The notes: generated by a model not told the origin, from the sequence alone. 64,000 bases of DNA from Paramicrobacterium fandaimingii (GCF_011751745.2 NZ_CP061170.1:806001-870000); one strand, 5' to 3'. Positions 9,160 through 19,907 are shown, counted from the stretch's first letter. Numbers and translations: made by a program.

Positions 9160-9849
9160 ATGGCTACCTCGCTCGACGTTATCGACGCCAAGGGCAAGAA
9201 GACCGGTTCGGTCGAGCTTCCCGCTGAGGTGTTCGACGTTCAGGCCAACATTCCGCTGATCCACCAGGTTGTCGTGGCTCAGCAGGCTGCAGCCCGTCAG
9301 GGAACTCACAAGACCAAGGGTCGCGGTGAGGTCTCAGGCTCCGGTGCAAAGCCGTTCAAGCAGAAGGGCACAGGCCGCGCTCGTCAGGGTTCGGTCCGCA
9401 TGCCTCAGCACACCGGCGGTGGCATCGTCCACGGACCCGTGCCTCGCGACTATGGCCAGCGCACCCCCAAGAAGATGATCCAGGCAGCACTGCGCGGGTC
9501 GCTTTCCGACCGCGCTCGTGGCGGACGCATTCACGTTGTCGAGACCTTCGCGGTCTCTGACGAGCGTCCGACAAAGAACGCTGTCGAGTTCCTCGCCACG
9601 GTCGCCGAGTCGAAGCACATCCTCGCGGTCATCGAGCGCAGCGACGAGGCAAGCCGCCTCGCTGTGCGAAACATCCCGACTGTGCACGTTCTCACCTACG
9701 ACCAGCTCAACGCGTACGACGTTCTCGTCTCAGACGACATCGTCTTCACGTCTGCAGCACTCGACGGCTTCATCGCCGGTCCAGCTGCGGGCAAGTCGGT
9801 CACGGCGACAGCGAGCTCGGCTGAAGCAACTGAGGAGGTCTCGGCATGA
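9160..9849 (+). CDS. rplD: 50S ribosomal protein L4
   Basis: L4 binds 23S rRNA and its extended loop lines the peptide exit tunnel. The 229-residue product contains the loop signature [20 protein letters not shown] and GTGRARQGS. The last 20 or so residues ([15 protein letters not shown]) are a low-complexity tail. In other bacteria L4 represses its own operon. Its last four bases overlap the rplW start (ATGA). Confidence 0.98.
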   Translation: MATSLDVIDAKGKKTGSVELPAEVFDVQANIPLIHQVVVAQQAAARQGTHKTKGRGEVSGSGAKPFKQKGTGRARQGSVRMPQHTGGGIVHGPVPRDYGQRTPKKMIQAALRGSLSDRARGGRIHVVETFAVSDERPTKNAVEFLATVAESKHILAVIERSDEASRLAVRNIPTVHVLTYDQLNAYDVLVSDDIVFTSAALDGFIAGPAAGKSVTATASSAEATEEVSA

Positions 9850-10145
9850 GCCAGACAGTCAAGGACCCCCGCGAGATCATCATCGCGCCGGTCGTTTCCG
9901 AGAAGAGCTACGGCCTGATCGACGAGGGCAAGTACACGTTCATCGTCGACGACCGCGCGAACAAGACAGAGATCAAGTTCGCGATCGAGAAGATCTTCAG
10001 CGTCAAGGTTGCGTCGGTCAACACCCTGAACCGTCAGGGCAAGACTCGTCGCACTCGCTTCGGCATCGGCAAGCGCAAGGACACCAAGCGCGCCATTGTG
10101 TCGCTGAAGTCCGGTTCCATCGACATCTTTACGGCTGTCGGCTAG
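9846..10145 (+). CDS. rplW: 50S ribosomal protein L23
   Basis: L23 sits at the exit of the peptide tunnel and is the docking site for trigger factor and signal recognition particle. The 99-residue product has [19 protein letters not shown] at the N terminus and [16 protein letters not shown] in the middle, both typical. It overlaps rplD by four bases, which suggests coupled translation. Confidence 0.98.
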   Translation: MSQTVKDPREIIIAPVVSEKSYGLIDEGKYTFIVDDRANKTEIKFAIEKIFSVKVASVNTLNRQGKTRRTRFGIGKRKDTKRAIVSLKSGSIDIFTAVG

Positions 10146-10162
10146 GAGTACAGGAATAAACA

Positions 10163-11002
10163 ATGGCTATTCGTAAGTACAAGCCCACGACCCCGGGTCG
10201 CCGCGGCTCGAGCGTTTCCGACTTCGCCGAGATCACGCGCACGACGCCCGAGAAGTCGCTCCTGCGCCCGCTGTCGAAGACCGGTGGCCGCAACAACCAG
10301 GGACGCATCACGACCCGTCACATCGGTGGTGGCCACAAGCGCCAGTATCGCGTCATCGACTTCCGTCGCCATGACAAAGACGGCGTGAACGCCAAGGTCG
10401 CTCACATCGAGTACGACCCCAACCGCACAGCACACATTGCGCTGCTCCACTTCGTCGACGGCACGAAGCGCTACATCCTCGCGCCGCAGAAGCTCAAGCA
10501 GGGCGACGTCGTCGAGTCCGGTGCGGGCGCTGACATCAAGCCGGGAAACAACCTCCCGCTGCGCAACATCCCGACCGGTACCGTCGTGCACGCCATTGAG
10601 CTGAAGCCCGGCGGAGGAGCGAAGCTCGCTCGTTCGGCCGGCGCATCGGTTCGACTCGTCGCAAAGGACGGCCCCTACGCGCAGCTTCGTCTGCCGTCGG
10701 GTGAGATCCGCAACGTCGACGCTCGCTGCCGGGCAACGGTCGGCGAGGTCGGCAATGCCGAGCAGTCGAACATCAACTGGGGCAAGGCCGGACGCAGCCG
10801 CTGGAAGGGCGTTCGCCCGACGGTGCGCGGTGTCGTCATGAACCCGGTCGACCACCCGCACGGTGGTGGCGAGGGCAAGACCTCTGGTGGACGCCACCCG
10901 GTCAGCCCGTGGGGCCAGAAGGAAGGCCGCACGCGTCACCCCAACAAGGAAAGCGACAAGCTCATCGTTCGTCGTCGGCCCACCTCGAAGAAGCGCAAGT
11001 AG
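10163..11002 (+). CDS. rplB: 50S ribosomal protein L2
   Basis: L2 is required for subunit association and for peptidyl transferase activity. The 279-residue product starts [18 protein letters not shown], contains [19 protein letters not shown] and ends with the KKRK tail. The conserved [13 protein letters not shown] segment with the functional histidine is intact. It lies in the gap-free S10 operon. Confidence 0.98.
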   Translation: MAIRKYKPTTPGRRGSSVSDFAEITRTTPEKSLLRPLSKTGGRNNQGRITTRHIGGGHKRQYRVIDFRRHDKDGVNAKVAHIEYDPNRTAHIALLHFVDGTKRYILAPQKLKQGDVVESGAGADIKPGNNLPLRNIPTGTVVHAIELKPGGGAKLARSAGASVRLVAKDGPYAQLRLPSGEIRNVDARCRATVGEVGNAEQSNINWGKAGRSRWKGVRPTVRGVVMNPVDHPHGGGEGKTSGGRHPVSPWGQKEGRTRHPNKESDKLIVRRRPTSKKRK

Positions 11003-11014
11003 GAGTTGTAGAAG

Positions 11015-11296
11015 ATGCCACGCAGTCTCAAGAAGGGCCCCTTCGTTGACGAACACCTGCTCCGCAAGGTGGTAGTCGCGAACGAGGCTAAGAACAAGAA
11101 CGTCATCAAGACCTGGTCGCGCCGCTCGATGATCGTGCCGGCAATGCTCGGTCACACCATCGCGGTGCACGACGGTCGCAAGCACATCCCGGTGTTCGTC
11201 ACCGAGAGCATGGTCGGTCACAAACTCGGCGAGTTTGCCCCGACCCGCACCTTCCGTGGTCACGTGAAGGACGACAAGAAGGGCCGTCGCCGCTAA
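11015..11296 (+). CDS. rpsS: 30S ribosomal protein S19
   Basis: S19 forms a complex with S13 in the 30S head and touches A-site tRNA. The 93-residue product begins [15 protein letters not shown] and keeps the family motif [28 protein letters not shown] lies upstream of the ATG. Confidence 0.98.
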   Translation: MPRSLKKGPFVDEHLLRKVVVANEAKNKNVIKTWSRRSMIVPAMLGHTIAVHDGRKHIPVFVTESMVGHKLGEFAPTRTFRGHVKDDKKGRRR

Positions 11297-11322
11297 CGCG
11301 GGGACGTGAAGGAGGAATAGAA

Positions 11323-11715
11323 ATGGTGGAGTCGATCGCACGCGTGCGACACATCCGCGTCACCCCCATGAAGGCCCGCCGCGTTGTCAACCTTGTCCGC
11401 GGCAAGCAGGCGCAGGAGGCACTGGCCATCCTGAAGTTCGCCCCGCAGGGTGCTTCGGAGCCCGTCTACAAGCTGGTTGCTTCGGCCATTGCCAACGCCC
11501 GCGTGAAGGCAGATGCCGAGAACAGCTTCCTCGACGAGCAGGACCTGTACATCACCAAGGCATTTGTTGACGAGGGTGCGACCCTCAAGCGGTTCCAGCC
11601 GCGTGCCCAGGGCCGCGCATACCGCATCAACAAGCGCACAAGCCACATCACGATCGTCCTCTCGACGCCTGATGAGGTAAGCGCAGCCACGGAAACAAAG
11701 AAGGCGAGCAACTAA
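11323..11715 (+). CDS. rplV: 50S ribosomal protein L22
   Basis: L22 lines the narrow part of the peptide exit tunnel. The 130-residue product has the start [20 protein letters not shown] and the beta-hairpin region [19 protein letters not shown]. It ends with a short low-complexity tail (ATETKKASN). GAAGGAGGAATAG is a strong binding site. The stop codon overlaps the rpsC start by one base. Confidence 0.97.
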   Translation: MVESIARVRHIRVTPMKARRVVNLVRGKQAQEALAILKFAPQGASEPVYKLVASAIANARVKADAENSFLDEQDLYITKAFVDEGATLKRFQPRAQGRAYRINKRTSHITIVLSTPDEVSAATETKKASN

Positions 11716-12467
11716 TGGGCCAGAAGGTAAACCCGTACGGCTTCCGTCTTGGTGTCACAACCGACCACGTTTCGCGCTGGTTCGCTGACAGCACCAAGCC
11801 AGGACAGCGTTACAGCGACTATGTCGCAGAAGACGTCAAGATTCGCAAGCTGCTGACCACGTCGCTGGACCGCGCAGGCGTTTCGCGCATCGAGATCGAG
11901 CGCACCCGTGACCGCGTGCGTGTGGACATCCACACGGCCCGCCCGGGAATCGTCATCGGTCGTCGCGGCGCGGAGGCCGAGCGCATCCGTGGTGAGCTCG
12001 AGAAGCTCACGAAGAAGCAGATTCAGCTCAACATCCTCGAGGTGAAGAACCCCGAGGCCGACGCTCAGCTCGTTGCACAGGGCATCGCAGAGCAGCTCGC
12101 CGCACGCGTGGCATTCCGCCGCGCAATGCGCAAGGGCCTGCAGGGTGCTCAGCGCGCAGGCGCAAAGGGCGTTCGCATTCAGGTCTCTGGCCGTCTTGGC
12201 GGTGCCGAGATGAGCCGGTCGGAGTTCTACCGCGAAGGACGCGTGCCGCTGCACACGCTCCGCGCGAACATCGACTACGGCTTCTACGAGGCACGCACGA
12301 CGTTCGGCCGTATCGGCGTGAAGGTCTGGATCTACAAGGGCGACGTCACAAACAAGGAACTCGCTCGTGAGCAGGCGAACTCAAAGCCAAGCCGCGAGCG
12401 CAACGAGCGTCCGCGTCGCCAGCAGCGTGAGGCTCAGGCGCCGGTCGCAGAAGGAGCCAGTGCTTAA
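11715..12467 (+). CDS. rpsC: 30S ribosomal protein S3
   Basis: S3 forms part of the mRNA entry tunnel and has helicase function with S4 and S5. The 250-residue product has an N-terminal KH domain with the motif [18 protein letters not shown] and a C-terminal domain with [17 protein letters not shown]. The last 35 or so residues are a charged Arg/Glu/Gln-rich tail. Confidence 0.98.
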   Translation: MGQKVNPYGFRLGVTTDHVSRWFADSTKPGQRYSDYVAEDVKIRKLLTTSLDRAGVSRIEIERTRDRVRVDIHTARPGIVIGRRGAEAERIRGELEKLTKKQIQLNILEVKNPEADAQLVAQGIAEQLAARVAFRRAMRKGLQGAQRAGAKGVRIQVSGRLGGAEMSRSEFYREGRVPLHTLRANIDYGFYEARTTFGRIGVKVWIYKGDVTNKELAREQANSKPSRERNERPRRQQREAQAPVAEGASA

Positions 12468-12469
12468 TC

Positions 12470-12889
12470 ATGTTGATTCCCCGCAGAGTTAAGTTCCGCA
12501 AGCAGCACAGGCCGGTTCGCACCGGTCAGGCTACAGGCGGCACCAAGGTCAGCTTCGGTGAGTTCGGCATTCAGGCGCTCACCCCCGCATATGTGACCAA
12601 CCGCCAGATCGAGGCAGCTCGTATCGCGATGACCCGTCACATCAAGCGTGGTGGAAAGGTGTGGATCAACATCTACCCCGACCGTCCGCTCACCAAGAAG
12701 CCGGCTGAGACCCGCATGGGTTCCGGTAAGGGCTCACCCGAGTGGTGGGTTGCAAACGTCAAGCCCGGTCGCGTGCTGTTCGAGGTTGCAGGTGTCGACG
12801 AGACGCTTGCCCGCGAGGCACTCACCCGTGCAATTCACAAGCTGCCCCTCAAGGCACGCATCATCAAGCGCGAGGAGGGCGACGCGTAA
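12470..12889 (+). CDS. rplP: 50S ribosomal protein L16
   Basis: L16 binds near the A site of the large subunit and organises the peptidyl transferase region. The 139-residue product begins [15 protein letters not shown] and has [15 protein letters not shown] and [19 protein letters not shown], all typical. Its stop codon shares one base with the rpmC start. Confidence 0.98.
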   Translation: MLIPRRVKFRKQHRPVRTGQATGGTKVSFGEFGIQALTPAYVTNRQIEAARIAMTRHIKRGGKVWINIYPDRPLTKKPAETRMGSGKGSPEWWVANVKPGRVLFEVAGVDETLAREALTRAIHKLPLKARIIKREEGDA

Positions 12890-13209
12890 TGGCGATCGGA
12901 TCCAAGGAGCTCACCCCCGCTGAGCTCGACACATTTGAAGACGAGCGTCTTACTGACGAGCTGCGCAAGTCGAAGGAAGAACTTTTCAACCTTCGATTCC
13001 AGGCAGCTACTGGTCAGCTCGAGACGCACGGGCGACTGCGCGCTGTCAAGCGTGACATCGCTCGCATCTACACGGTTATCCGCGAGCGTGAGCTCGGCAT
13101 CCGCGCCACACCGGTCGCTGTCGAGACTCCCGCAAAGGAGACCCGCAAGAGCAAGAAGGCCAAGGCTGCCGAAGAGGCAACCGAGGCTGACGAGACGAAG
13201 GAGGCCTAG
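12889..13209 (+). CDS. rpmC: 50S ribosomal protein L29
   Basis: L29 is a two-helix protein beside L23 at the tunnel exit. The 106-residue product has the L29 core ([20 protein letters not shown], then [15 protein letters not shown] sequence [18 protein letters not shown]) in residues 10-75. A C-terminal tail of about 35 residues rich in Lys, Glu and Ala makes it longer than the usual 65-80. The start at 12889 (TAATG overlap with rplP) is preferred over the far longer upstream frame, which lies within rplP. Confidence 0.96.
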   Translation: MAIGSKELTPAELDTFEDERLTDELRKSKEELFNLRFQAATGQLETHGRLRAVKRDIARIYTVIRERELGIRATPVAVETPAKETRKSKKAKAAEEATEADETKEA

Positions 13210-13211
13210 AC

Positions 13212-13511
13212 ATGGCAAAGACTGCAAAGGCAGCATCCGAGGCCGCGTCAGGCGCTCCTGCTCGCGGTTACCGCAAGACGCTTCGCGGCTACGTCGTCAG
13301 CGACAAGATGGAGAAGACCATCGTCGTTGACGTCGAAGACCGCGTGAAGCACCCGCTGTACGGCAAGGTTATTCGCCGCAGCTCCAAGGTGAAGGCGCAC
13401 GACGAGCAGGGTCAGGCCGGCATCGGCGACCTCGTCGTCATCGACGAGACTCGTCCGTTGAGCGCCACCAAGCGTTGGCGCCTGGTCGAGATCGTCGAAA
13501 AGGCCAAGTAA
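13212..13511 (+). CDS. rpsQ: 30S ribosomal protein S17
   Basis: S17 is a primary 16S rRNA-binding protein of the OB-fold class. The 99-residue product carries [20 protein letters not shown] and [19 protein letters not shown]. It has about 15 extra Ala-rich residues before the core. It starts two bases after rpmC. Confidence 0.97.
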   Translation: MAKTAKAASEAASGAPARGYRKTLRGYVVSDKMEKTIVVDVEDRVKHPLYGKVIRRSSKVKAHDEQGQAGIGDLVVIDETRPLSATKRWRLVEIVEKAK

Positions 13512-13543
13512 GCCCTCTGGCTTGCTGTGAGAAGGAGTAAGGA

Positions 13544-13912
13544 ATGATTCAGCAGGAATCACGGCTCAAGGTCGCCGATAACAGCGGTGCCAAAGAGCTC
13601 CTCACGATTCGCGTGCTCGGCGGATCAGGCCGTCACTACGCTGGCCTCGGTGACACCATCGTCGCCACAGTGAAGGATGCCATCCCCGGCGGAAACGTGA
13701 AGCGCGGCGATATCGTCAAGGCGGTCATCGTGCGCACGAAGAAGCAGACCCGTCGTCAGGACGGTTCGTACATCAAGTTCGACGAGAACGCCGCAGTGAT
13801 CTTGAAGACCGACGGTGAGCCTCGCGGTACCCGCATCTTCGGGCCCGTCGGTCGCGAGCTTCGCGACAAGCGGTTCATGAAGATCGTCTCGCTGGCACCG
13901 GAGGTTATCTAG
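13544..13912 (+). CDS. rplN: 50S ribosomal protein L14
   Basis: L14 lies at the subunit interface and forms inter-subunit bridges. The 122-residue product begins [19 protein letters not shown] and ends SLAPEVI, exactly the bacterial standard length. GAAGGAGTAAGGA lies upstream. This opens the spc part of the cluster; the 32-base gap to rpsQ has no clear terminator, so the S10 and spc genes may be one transcript. Confidence 0.98.
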   Translation: MIQQESRLKVADNSGAKELLTIRVLGGSGRHYAGLGDTIVATVKDAIPGGNVKRGDIVKAVIVRTKKQTRRQDGSYIKFDENAAVILKTDGEPRGTRIFGPVGRELRDKRFMKIVSLAPEVI

Positions 13913-13914
13913 TC

Positions 13915-14280
13915 ATGGGAGCAAAGATCAAGAAGGGTGACCTGGTTCAGGTCATCAGCGGACCGACCGAGGAGCGCGGTGGATACCGCGGCAAGCAGGG
14001 TCGTGTCATCGAGGTGCTCGTTGAGAAGGAGCGCGTGATCGTCGAAGGCGTGAACTACGTCACGAAGCACGTGCGCCAGGGTCAGACGCAGCGCGGGACC
14101 AAGACCGGTGGTCTTGAAACCCACGAGGCGCCGATCCACATCTCAAATGTTGCGCTCGTCGAGCCCGACAGCAAGAGCCCGGCAAAGGTCGGCTTCCGCA
14201 ACGAAGAAGTCGTCAAGGACGGCGTCGCCAAGACGGTGCGCGTTCGCTACGACAAGAAGTCTGGTAAGGACCTGAAGTAA
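13915..14280 (+). CDS. rplX: 50S ribosomal protein L24
   Basis: L24 starts assembly of the large subunit at the 5-prime domain of 23S rRNA. The 121-residue product has the KOW motif near the N terminus ([11 protein letters not shown] and [11 protein letters not shown]) and [20 protein letters not shown]. Its stop overlaps the rplE start by one base (TAATG). Confidence 0.97.
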   Translation: MGAKIKKGDLVQVISGPTEERGGYRGKQGRVIEVLVEKERVIVEGVNYVTKHVRQGQTQRGTKTGGLETHEAPIHISNVALVEPDSKSPAKVGFRNEEVVKDGVAKTVRVRYDKKSGKDLK

Positions 14281-14870
14281 TGACTGACACCGCAACTGCT
14301 GCGCCCGCTGGCAAAATCCAGCCGCGCCTGAAGCAGAAGTACAAGACGGAGATCGTCCCGCAGCTCAAAGAGCAGTTCGGGTTCTCAAACGTTCACCAGG
14401 TCCCTGGCCTCGTGAAGATCGTTGTGAACACCGGCGTCGGCGACGCTGCGCGTGACAGCAAGGTCATCGACGGTGCTATCACCGACCTGACCAAGATCAC
14501 CGGTCAGAAGCCGCAGGTCACGAAGGCCCGCAAGTCCATCGCGCAGTTCAAGCTGCGCGAAGGCCAGGCAATCGGCGCGCACACCACGCTTCGTGGTGAC
14601 CGTGCCTGGGAATTCCTCGACAGGCTTCTCTCTCTTGCACTTCCGCGAATCCGCGACTTCCGCGGACTCAACGACCGCCAGTTCGACGGCAACGGAAACT
14701 ACACATTCGGTCTCACCGAGCAGTCCGTGTTCCACGAGATTGACCAGGACCGGATCGATCGGGTTCGTGGTTTCGACATCACATTCGTGACCACGGCGAA
14801 GAATGACGACGAAGGTCGCGCGCTGCTCAAGGCGCTCGGCTTCCCGTTCGCTCAGAAGGACGCCGCGTAA
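14280..14870 (+). CDS. rplE: 50S ribosomal protein L5
   Basis: L5 binds 5S rRNA and places it in the central protuberance. The 196-residue product shows [20 protein letters not shown], the block [21 protein letters not shown] (middle shown only in part) and the end [21 protein letters not shown]. In most bacteria rpsN follows; here a palindromic hairpin and rpsH follow instead. Confidence 0.97.
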   Translation: MTDTATAAPAGKIQPRLKQKYKTEIVPQLKEQFGFSNVHQVPGLVKIVVNTGVGDAARDSKVIDGAITDLTKITGQKPQVTKARKSIAQFKLREGQAIGAHTTLRGDRAWEFLDRLLSLALPRIRDFRGLNDRQFDGNGNYTFGLTEQSVFHEIDQDRIDRVRGFDITFVTTAKNDDEGRALLKALGFPFAQKDAA

Positions 14871-14882
14871 CCAGCGGCGCTG

Positions 14883-14906
14883 CGGGGCCGGCAGCTGCCG
14901 GCCCCG
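14883..14906. terminator. Perfect palindrome between rplE and rpsH
   Basis: A 24-base perfect palindrome (CGGGGCCGGCAG at 14883-14894 and its complement at 14895-14906) folds to a very stable GC hairpin, followed by TTCACACC. It probably ends or attenuates transcription from the rplE side, at the place where rpsN would normally be. A new ribosome binding site (AAAGGA) serves rpsH. Confidence 0.6.
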
Positions 14907-14971
14907 TTCACACCACAGGTCCACATTCGTGTAACGGGTGTGCGAAACCTGGTGAACAAAGGAAATAACAC

Positions 14972-15370
14972 ATGACAATGACAGATCCGGTCGCAGACAT
15001 GCTGACCAGACTGCGCAACGCCAACACGGCGCACCACGAGTCCGTGTCGATGCCGCACTCGAAGCTCAAGGGCCGTATCGCGGAGATGCTCGTGAACGAG
15101 GGCTTCATCACCGGATGGGACGTCGAGGACGCCCGCGTCGGACAGACGCTGACGCTGAACCTCAAGTTCGGCCCCGACCGTGAGCCGTCGATCGTCGGCA
15201 TCAAGCGCGTCTCGAAGCCGGGCCTTCGCGTGTACGCCAAGTCAACTGAGCTCCCCAGCGTGCTCGGCGGTCTCGGTGTCGCCATCCTGTCCACCTCCTC
15301 CGGTCTTCTGACAGACCGTGAGGCCGAGAAGAAGGGCGTTGGCGGGGAAGTCCTCGCTTACGTGTGGTAA
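14972..15370 (+). CDS. rpsH: 30S ribosomal protein S8
   Basis: S8 binds the central domain of 16S rRNA; in E. coli it represses the spc operon. The 132-residue product begins [20 protein letters not shown] and ends [11 protein letters not shown], both family-typical. A 101-base gap with a strong hairpin separates it from rplE, so it may have its own promoter or be read at a lower level. Confidence 0.98.
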   Translation: MTMTDPVADMLTRLRNANTAHHESVSMPHSKLKGRIAEMLVNEGFITGWDVEDARVGQTLTLNLKFGPDREPSIVGIKRVSKPGLRVYAKSTELPSVLGGLGVAILSTSSGLLTDREAEKKGVGGEVLAYVW

Positions 15371-15376
15371 CGCGCA

Positions 15377-15913
15377 ATGTCACGTATTGGAAAGCTTCCC
15401 ATTGACATCCCCGCAGGGGTTGATGTCTCCATCAACGGCCAGTCCGTCGTCGTCAAGGGACCGAAGGGTGAGCTGAGCCTCACCGTCGCCGAGCCCATTG
15501 CGGCGAAGCTGGACGACGGTCGGGTCGTCGTCAGCCGCCCGGACGAAGAGCGCGAGTCGCGTTCGCTGCACGGTCTGACCCGCACGCTGATCAACAACAA
15601 CATCATCGGCGTCACCACCGGCTACAGCAAGGGCCTTGAGGTCGTCGGAACCGGTTACCGCGTGCAGCAGAAGGGATCGAACATCGAGTTCGCCCTCGGC
15701 TTCTCGCACCCGGTGCTTGTCGAGCCCCCCAACGGAATCACGCTGACCGTCGAAGGCAACAACAAGGTGACGGTGTCGGGTATCGACAAGCAGGCTGTCG
15801 GCGAGACCGCTGCCAACATTCGCAAGATTCGTAAGCCTGAGCCGTACAAGGGCAAGGGCGTGCGCTACGCAGGCGAGGTTATTCGCCGCAAGGCCGGAAA
15901 GGCTGGTAAGTAA
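15377..15913 (+). CDS. rplF: 50S ribosomal protein L6
   Basis: L6 lies near the factor-binding site of the large subunit. The 178-residue product has two alpha/beta repeats, with [17 protein letters not shown] at the start and [20 protein letters not shown] at the end, as in relatives. It follows rpsH by six bases. Confidence 0.98.
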   Translation: MSRIGKLPIDIPAGVDVSINGQSVVVKGPKGELSLTVAEPIAAKLDDGRVVVSRPDEERESRSLHGLTRTLINNNIIGVTTGYSKGLEVVGTGYRVQQKGSNIEFALGFSHPVLVEPPNGITLTVEGNNKVTVSGIDKQAVGETAANIRKIRKPEPYKGKGVRYAGEVIRRKAGKAGK

Positions 15914-15915
15914 GC

Positions 15916-16275
15916 ATGGCTGTCAAGACCAAGTCGTCAGCCCGCGACCGTCGTCACGCACGCCTTCGCAAGAAGGTCGTGGGGACGACTGCGCGTCCGC
16001 GCCTCGTTGTCACACGCTCGGCGCGCCACGTGTTCGTTCAGGTCGTGGACGACTCAAAGGGCCACACTCTCGTGTCGGCATCCACTCTCGAAACCGATCT
16101 TCGCTCGCTCTCGGCCGACAAGTCGGAGAAGGCAAAGAAGGTCGGCGAGCTTGTCGCTTCCCGCGCCAAGGACGCCGGTATCGAGTCCGTTGTATTTGAC
16201 CGTGGTGGTAACCGTTACGCAGGACGCGTCGCGGCGATCGCCGAAGGTGCTCGAGAAGGTGGGCTGAACCTGTGA
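15916..16275 (+). CDS. rplR: 50S ribosomal protein L18
   Basis: L18 binds 5S rRNA together with L5. The 119-residue product has [20 protein letters not shown] and ends [20 protein letters not shown] then EGGLNL, as expected. Its last four bases overlap the rpsE GTG start. Confidence 0.97.
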   Translation: MAVKTKSSARDRRHARLRKKVVGTTARPRLVVTRSARHVFVQVVDDSKGHTLVSASTLETDLRSLSADKSEKAKKVGELVASRAKDAGIESVVFDRGGNRYAGRVAAIAEGAREGGLNL

Positions 16276-17042
16276 GCGAAGCAAAGAAGGAGCAGGACGT
16301 GGCGACAGACCAGACTGCTACAGACAAGACGACTGCGGATCAGACTGCAGAACCGGTTGTTGAGAAGCCTGTGGAGACCGCTGCCGGTTCTGAACCGCGC
16401 ACCGACGATCCCCGCAACAACCGTCGTGGCGGCGGACGTGGTGAGCGCAACCAGGGTCGTGGCGACCGTGGTGGACGCGACCGCGGCGGGCGCGACGACA
16501 AGAACCAGTTCCTTGAGCGCGTTGTCACCATCAACCGCGTGTCGAAGGTCGTCAAGGGTGGTCGTCGCTTCAGCTTCACCGCTCTCGTCGTCGTCGGCGA
16601 TGGAAACGGCGTTGTCGGAGTCGGATATGGCAAGGCTCGCGAGGTTCCCCTCGCGATCTCGAAGGGCGTCGAGGAAGCGAAGAAGAACTTCTTCCGTGTT
16701 CCCCGCGTCGGCCAGTCGATTCCGCACCCCGTTCAGGGCGAGGACGCAGCAGGCGTCGTGCTTCTGCGTCCGGCAGCCGCGGGTACCGGTGTTATCGCCG
16801 GTGGTCCGGTTCGCGCCGTTCTCGAATGCGCAGGGATCCATGACGTGCTGAGCAAGTCGCTCGGCTCGTCGAACACCATCAACATCGTGCGTGCAACGGT
16901 CACCGCGCTCAAGCATCTCGAAGAGCCTCGTGCCGTCGCAGCTCGCCGTGGCAAGGAATACGACGAGGTCGCTCCGGCCAAGTTGCTGCAGATCGAGGCG
17001 CGCTTCGCCGAGGCCGCTGCCGCAGCAAAGGCAGGTGCATAA
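16272..17042 (+). CDS. rpsE: 30S ribosomal protein S5 with R/G-rich N-terminal extension
   Basis: S5 helps form the mRNA entry channel and affects accuracy. At 256 residues it is about 80 longer than the E. coli protein. Residues 1-75 are low complexity: first acidic/Thr-rich, then an Arg/Gly/Asn repeat region. The conserved core starts near 76 with [20 protein letters not shown] and includes [18 protein letters not shown]. The GTG at 16272 overlaps the rplR stop by four bases, supporting the long form. Confidence 0.96.
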   Translation: MSEAKKEQDVATDQTATDKTTADQTAEPVVEKPVETAAGSEPRTDDPRNNRRGGGRGERNQGRGDRGGRDRGGRDDKNQFLERVVTINRVSKVVKGGRRFSFTALVVVGDGNGVVGVGYGKAREVPLAISKGVEEAKKNFFRVPRVGQSIPHPVQGEDAAGVVLLRPAAAGTGVIAGGPVRAVLECAGIHDVLSKSLGSSNTINIVRATVTALKHLEEPRAVAARRGKEYDEVAPAKLLQIEARFAEAAAAAKAGA

Positions 17043-17227
17043 TGGCCGCACAGCTGAAGGTCACGCAGATCAAGTCCAAAATTAGTGAGAAGCAGAACCA
17101 GCGCGACACGCTTCGCAGCCTGGGACTCAAGCACATCGGTGATGTCGTCGTCCGCGAGGACACACGCCAGAACCGTGGCTACGTCAACACTGTTTCCCAC
17201 CTCGTAAAGGTTGAGGAGATCGACTAA
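17042..17227 (+). CDS. rpmD: 50S ribosomal protein L30
   Basis: L30 is a small peripheral protein of the large subunit. The 61-residue product begins [20 protein letters not shown] and has the family segment [18 protein letters not shown]. It is coupled by one-base overlaps to rpsE before it and rplO after it. Confidence 0.96.
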   Translation: MAAQLKVTQIKSKISEKQNQRDTLRSLGLKHIGDVVVREDTRQNRGYVNTVSHLVKVEEID

Positions 17228-17814
17228 TGGCTGACGAGAAGAAGGACGTCACCGAAGAGACGGCCGCTCCCGCCACCAAGGCAACGAAGGCGCCCGCAAC
17301 CAAGGCTCCTGCGAAGAAGGCGCCCGCAAAGAAGGCACCGGCCAAGAAGTCAGAGGCCAAGGCCGACGTTCCCAGCACGCCCGTGTTGAAGGTTCATCAC
17401 CTTCGCCCGGCTCCCGGGGCCAAGACCGAGCGCACACGCGTCGGCCGCGGTGAGGGATCGAAGGGCAAGACGGCTGGCCGCGGAACCAAGGGAACCAAGG
17501 CTCGCTACCAGGTGCGTCCTGGTTTCGAGGGTGGACAGCTCCCGGCGCACATGCGTACGCCGAAGCTGCGCGGGTTCAAGAACCCGTTCCGCGTTGAGTA
17601 CCAGGTTGTGAACCTTGAGCGCCTTGCCGAGCTCTACCCCAAGGGCGGCGACGTTACCGTCGACGACCTCGTGGCCAAGGGCGCCGTTCGCAAGAACGAG
17701 AAGGTCAAGGTTCTCGGAAACGGCGATATCTCGGTGAAACTGAACCTCGAGGTCGACAAAGTCTCCGGCTCGGCAGAGCAGAAGATCGTCGCTGCCGGCG
17801 GCTCGATCAAGTAA
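17227..17814 (+). CDS. rplO: 50S ribosomal protein L15 with A/K/P-rich N-terminal extension
   Basis: L15 joins late in 50S assembly. The 195-residue product has an extra N-terminal segment of about 50 residues built from APATKA and APAKK-like repeats; the underlying DNA is a run of similar 12-15-base units. The usual L15 core starts near residue 54 with [20 protein letters not shown] and includes [20 protein letters not shown]. The direct overlap with the rpmD stop supports the long start. Confidence 0.96.
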   Translation: MADEKKDVTEETAAPATKATKAPATKAPAKKAPAKKAPAKKSEAKADVPSTPVLKVHHLRPAPGAKTERTRVGRGEGSKGKTAGRGTKGTKARYQVRPGFEGGQLPAHMRTPKLRGFKNPFRVEYQVVNLERLAELYPKGGDVTVDDLVAKGAVRKNEKVKVLGNGDISVKLNLEVDKVSGSAEQKIVAAGGSIK

Positions 17815-17872
17815 GTTACGACCGGTCGTGCGACTCGCCCGCTGAGTGAATCGCGCCTCTCGATTATTCGTC

Positions 17873-17914
17873 GGGCCCAGTAATCGGCTAGATTCGATTG
17901 CTGGGCCCTTCGAT
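17873..17914 (+). terminator. Attenuator-like hairpin between rplO and secY
   Basis: A 14-bp stem (GGGCCCAGTAATCG at 17873-17886 with 17895-17908, one G-T pair) has an 8-base loop and is followed by TTCGATTT. It likely terminates part of the spc transcript before secY, lowering SecY relative to ribosomal proteins. A second hairpin (GAGCCGG 17941-17947 with CCGGCTC 17953-17959) stands just before the secY ribosome binding site. Confidence 0.6.
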
Positions 17915-17976
17915 TTCGGAAGGCCCACTGTAGGCATGGCGAGCCGGATTGGCCGGCTCAACCCAGGAGGCCCTTG

Positions 17977-19299
17977 TTGTTTAGCGCTATTGCGCGGATC
18001 TTCCGCACCCCGGACCTGCGCCGGAAGATCGGCTTCACACTCGGCATCATCGCCTTGTATCGGCTCGGCTCGTTCATTCCGACGCCCTTCGTCGATTTTG
18101 GCAACGTCCAAGCGTGTCTGGCACAGAACCAGGGCACAAGCGGCCTGTACGAGCTCGTCAACCTGTTCTCGGGTGGCGCTCTCCTTCAGCTGTCGATCTT
18201 CGCGCTCGGCATCATGCCGTACATCACGGCGTCGATCATCACTCAGCTGCTTCGCGTGGTCATTCCGCACTTTGAGACCTTGCACAAGGAAGGCCAGGCC
18301 GGCCAGAGCAAGCTCACGCAGTACACGCGTTACCTCACCATCTTCCTCGGCATCCTGCAGTCGACGACGCTGATCACAGTCGCACGAAGCGGCGCGCTGT
18401 TCGGCACGAACTCCGGCCCCGAGTGCAGCTCGCTCATCACTGACGACACGTGGTACGCAGTGTTGCTCATGGTGCTCACAATGACGGCGGGCACCGGGCT
18501 CATCATGTGGATGGGCGAGCTCATCACCGAGCGCGGCATCGGCAACGGAATGTCGCTGCTGATCTTCACGTCGATCGCCGCTACCTTCCCAAGCTCGCTG
18601 TGGGCCATCGCCGAGTCGCACGGATTCGAGATGTTCCTTCTCGTGCTCGCGATTGGCTGCGTCGTCGTCATCGCTGTCGTCTTCGTCGAGCAGTCGCAAC
18701 GTCGCGTTCCCGTGCAGTACGCGAAGCGCATGGTCGGACGACGCACGTACGGCGGCAACAGCACGTACATTCCGATCAAGGTGAACATGGCCGGTGTTAT
18801 CCCGATCATCTTCGCGTCATCGCTGCTGTACCTTCCCGCCCTGATTGCGCAGTTCAATCAGCCAGCGGCCGGAGAGCAGCCCGCCGCATGGGTGACGTGG
18901 ATCACCACCTACCTCACGAACGGCGACCACCCGCTGTACATGGCGCTGTACTTCCTGCTCATCATCGGATTCACCTACTTCTACGTCGCGATCACCTTCA
19001 ACCCGGAGGAAGTCGCCGACAACATGAAGAAGTACGGCGGATTCATTCCCGGCATCCGCGCCGGACGTCCGACGGCCGAGTACCTGGACTACGTACTCAC
19101 GCGCGTGACGCTGCCCGGATCGCTGTACCTCGGATTGATCGCTCTGATTCCGCTTGTCGCTCTCGCGACAGTCGGCGCGAACCAGAACTTCCCGTTCGGC
19201 GGAGCATCCATCCTGATCATCGTCGGTGTTGGTCTTGAAACGGTCAAGCAGATCGACTCGCAACTCCAACAGCGTCACTACGAAGGGCTGCTTCGATGA
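17977..19299 (+). CDS. secY: Preprotein translocase subunit SecY
   Basis: SecY is the pore of the Sec translocon in the cytoplasmic membrane. The 440-residue product has ten predicted membrane segments and begins [20 protein letters not shown]. Two TTG codons are possible, 17974 and 17977. The second is preferred because AGGAGG (17965-17970) is then 6 bases away instead of 3, and the protein begins MFSAI as relatives do. It overlaps adk by four bases. Downstream of a hairpin in the long rplO-secY spacer, it may be partly uncoupled from the ribosomal genes. Confidence 0.96.
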   Translation: MFSAIARIFRTPDLRRKIGFTLGIIALYRLGSFIPTPFVDFGNVQACLAQNQGTSGLYELVNLFSGGALLQLSIFALGIMPYITASIITQLLRVVIPHFETLHKEGQAGQSKLTQYTRYLTIFLGILQSTTLITVARSGALFGTNSGPECSSLITDDTWYAVLLMVLTMTAGTGLIMWMGELITERGIGNGMSLLIFTSIAATFPSSLWAIAESHGFEMFLLVLAIGCVVVIAVVFVEQSQRRVPVQYAKRMVGRRTYGGNSTYIPIKVNMAGVIPIIFASSLLYLPALIAQFNQPAAGEQPAAWVTWITTYLTNGDHPLYMALYFLLIIGFTYFYVAITFNPEEVADNMKKYGGFIPGIRAGRPTAEYLDYVLTRVTLPGSLYLGLIALIPLVALATVGANQNFPFGGASILIIVGVGLETVKQIDSQLQQRHYEGLLR

Positions 19300-19907
19300 C
19301 GACGGAAAATGTAAGCGACGGCGTTCGACTGCTGATCGTCGGCCCTCCCGGGGCGGGCAAAGGAACCCAGGCCGAGGTCATTGCGAAGGCATACGGCATT
19401 CCGGCGATCTCGACGGGCGACATCTTTCGGCAGAACATCGCCGACGGCACAGAGCTCGGCAAGAAGGTTGACGCCATCGTCTCAAGCGGCGGCTACGTTC
19501 CCGACACGCTGACGAACGAGATCGTTGCCGACCGGCTTCAGCAGGACGACGTGCGCGACGGCTTTCTGCTCGACGGGTACCCCCGCACGGCGGAGCAGGT
19601 GGCAGAGCTTGACCGCATTCTCGCGGCATCGGGACACACGCTCGACGCCGTCGTGCAGCTCACGGCGGACCTCGACGAGGTCGTGAAGCGCCTGCTGCTG
19701 CGCGCGGAGCAGCAGGGTCGCTCTGATGACACCGAAGACATCATTCGCCACAGGCAAGACGTCTACCACGAGCAGACGGAGCCCGTCATCGCCGCCTACC
19801 AGGAGCGTGGCGTCGTCGTGAGCATCGACGGACTGGGTGGCATTGACGAGGTCAGCGACCGGGTGCTGAGCGCACTCGCACAGCGCGGTCTGGCAGCATC
19901 CGCTTGA
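19296..19907 (+). CDS. adk: Adenylate kinase
   Basis: Converts ATP and AMP to two ADP. The 203-residue product has the P-loop GPPGAGKGT (16-24), the AMP-binding region [10 protein letters not shown] and the motif [10 protein letters not shown]. The lid segment is short and has no zinc cysteines, so this is the short-lid type. Gene order secY-adk-map with four-base overlaps on both sides is typical. Confidence 0.97.
   Translation: MTTENVSDGVRLLIVGPPGAGKGTQAEVIAKAYGIPAISTGDIFRQNIADGTELGKKVDAIVSSGGYVPDTLTNEIVADRLQQDDVRDGFLLDGYPRTAEQVAELDRILAASGHTLDAVVQLTADLDEVVKRLLLRAEQQGRSDDTEDIIRHRQDVYHEQTEPVIAAYQERGVVVSIDGLGGIDEVSDRVLSALAQRGLAASA

Noticed and set aside
10142..11341. Open frame of 399 codons antisense to rplB and rpsS
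   Set aside because: It lies fully across two certain ribosomal genes and shows no protein family pattern.
14871..14971. A hidden rpsN gene between rplE and rpsH
   Set aside because: The gap is only 101 bases and is filled by a palindrome; even the short zinc-type S14 needs about 186 bases.
17350..18699. Open frame of 449 codons antisense to rplO and secY
   Set aside because: It crosses the rplO-secY spacer with its hairpins and has no family pattern; a shadow of high-GC coding sequence.
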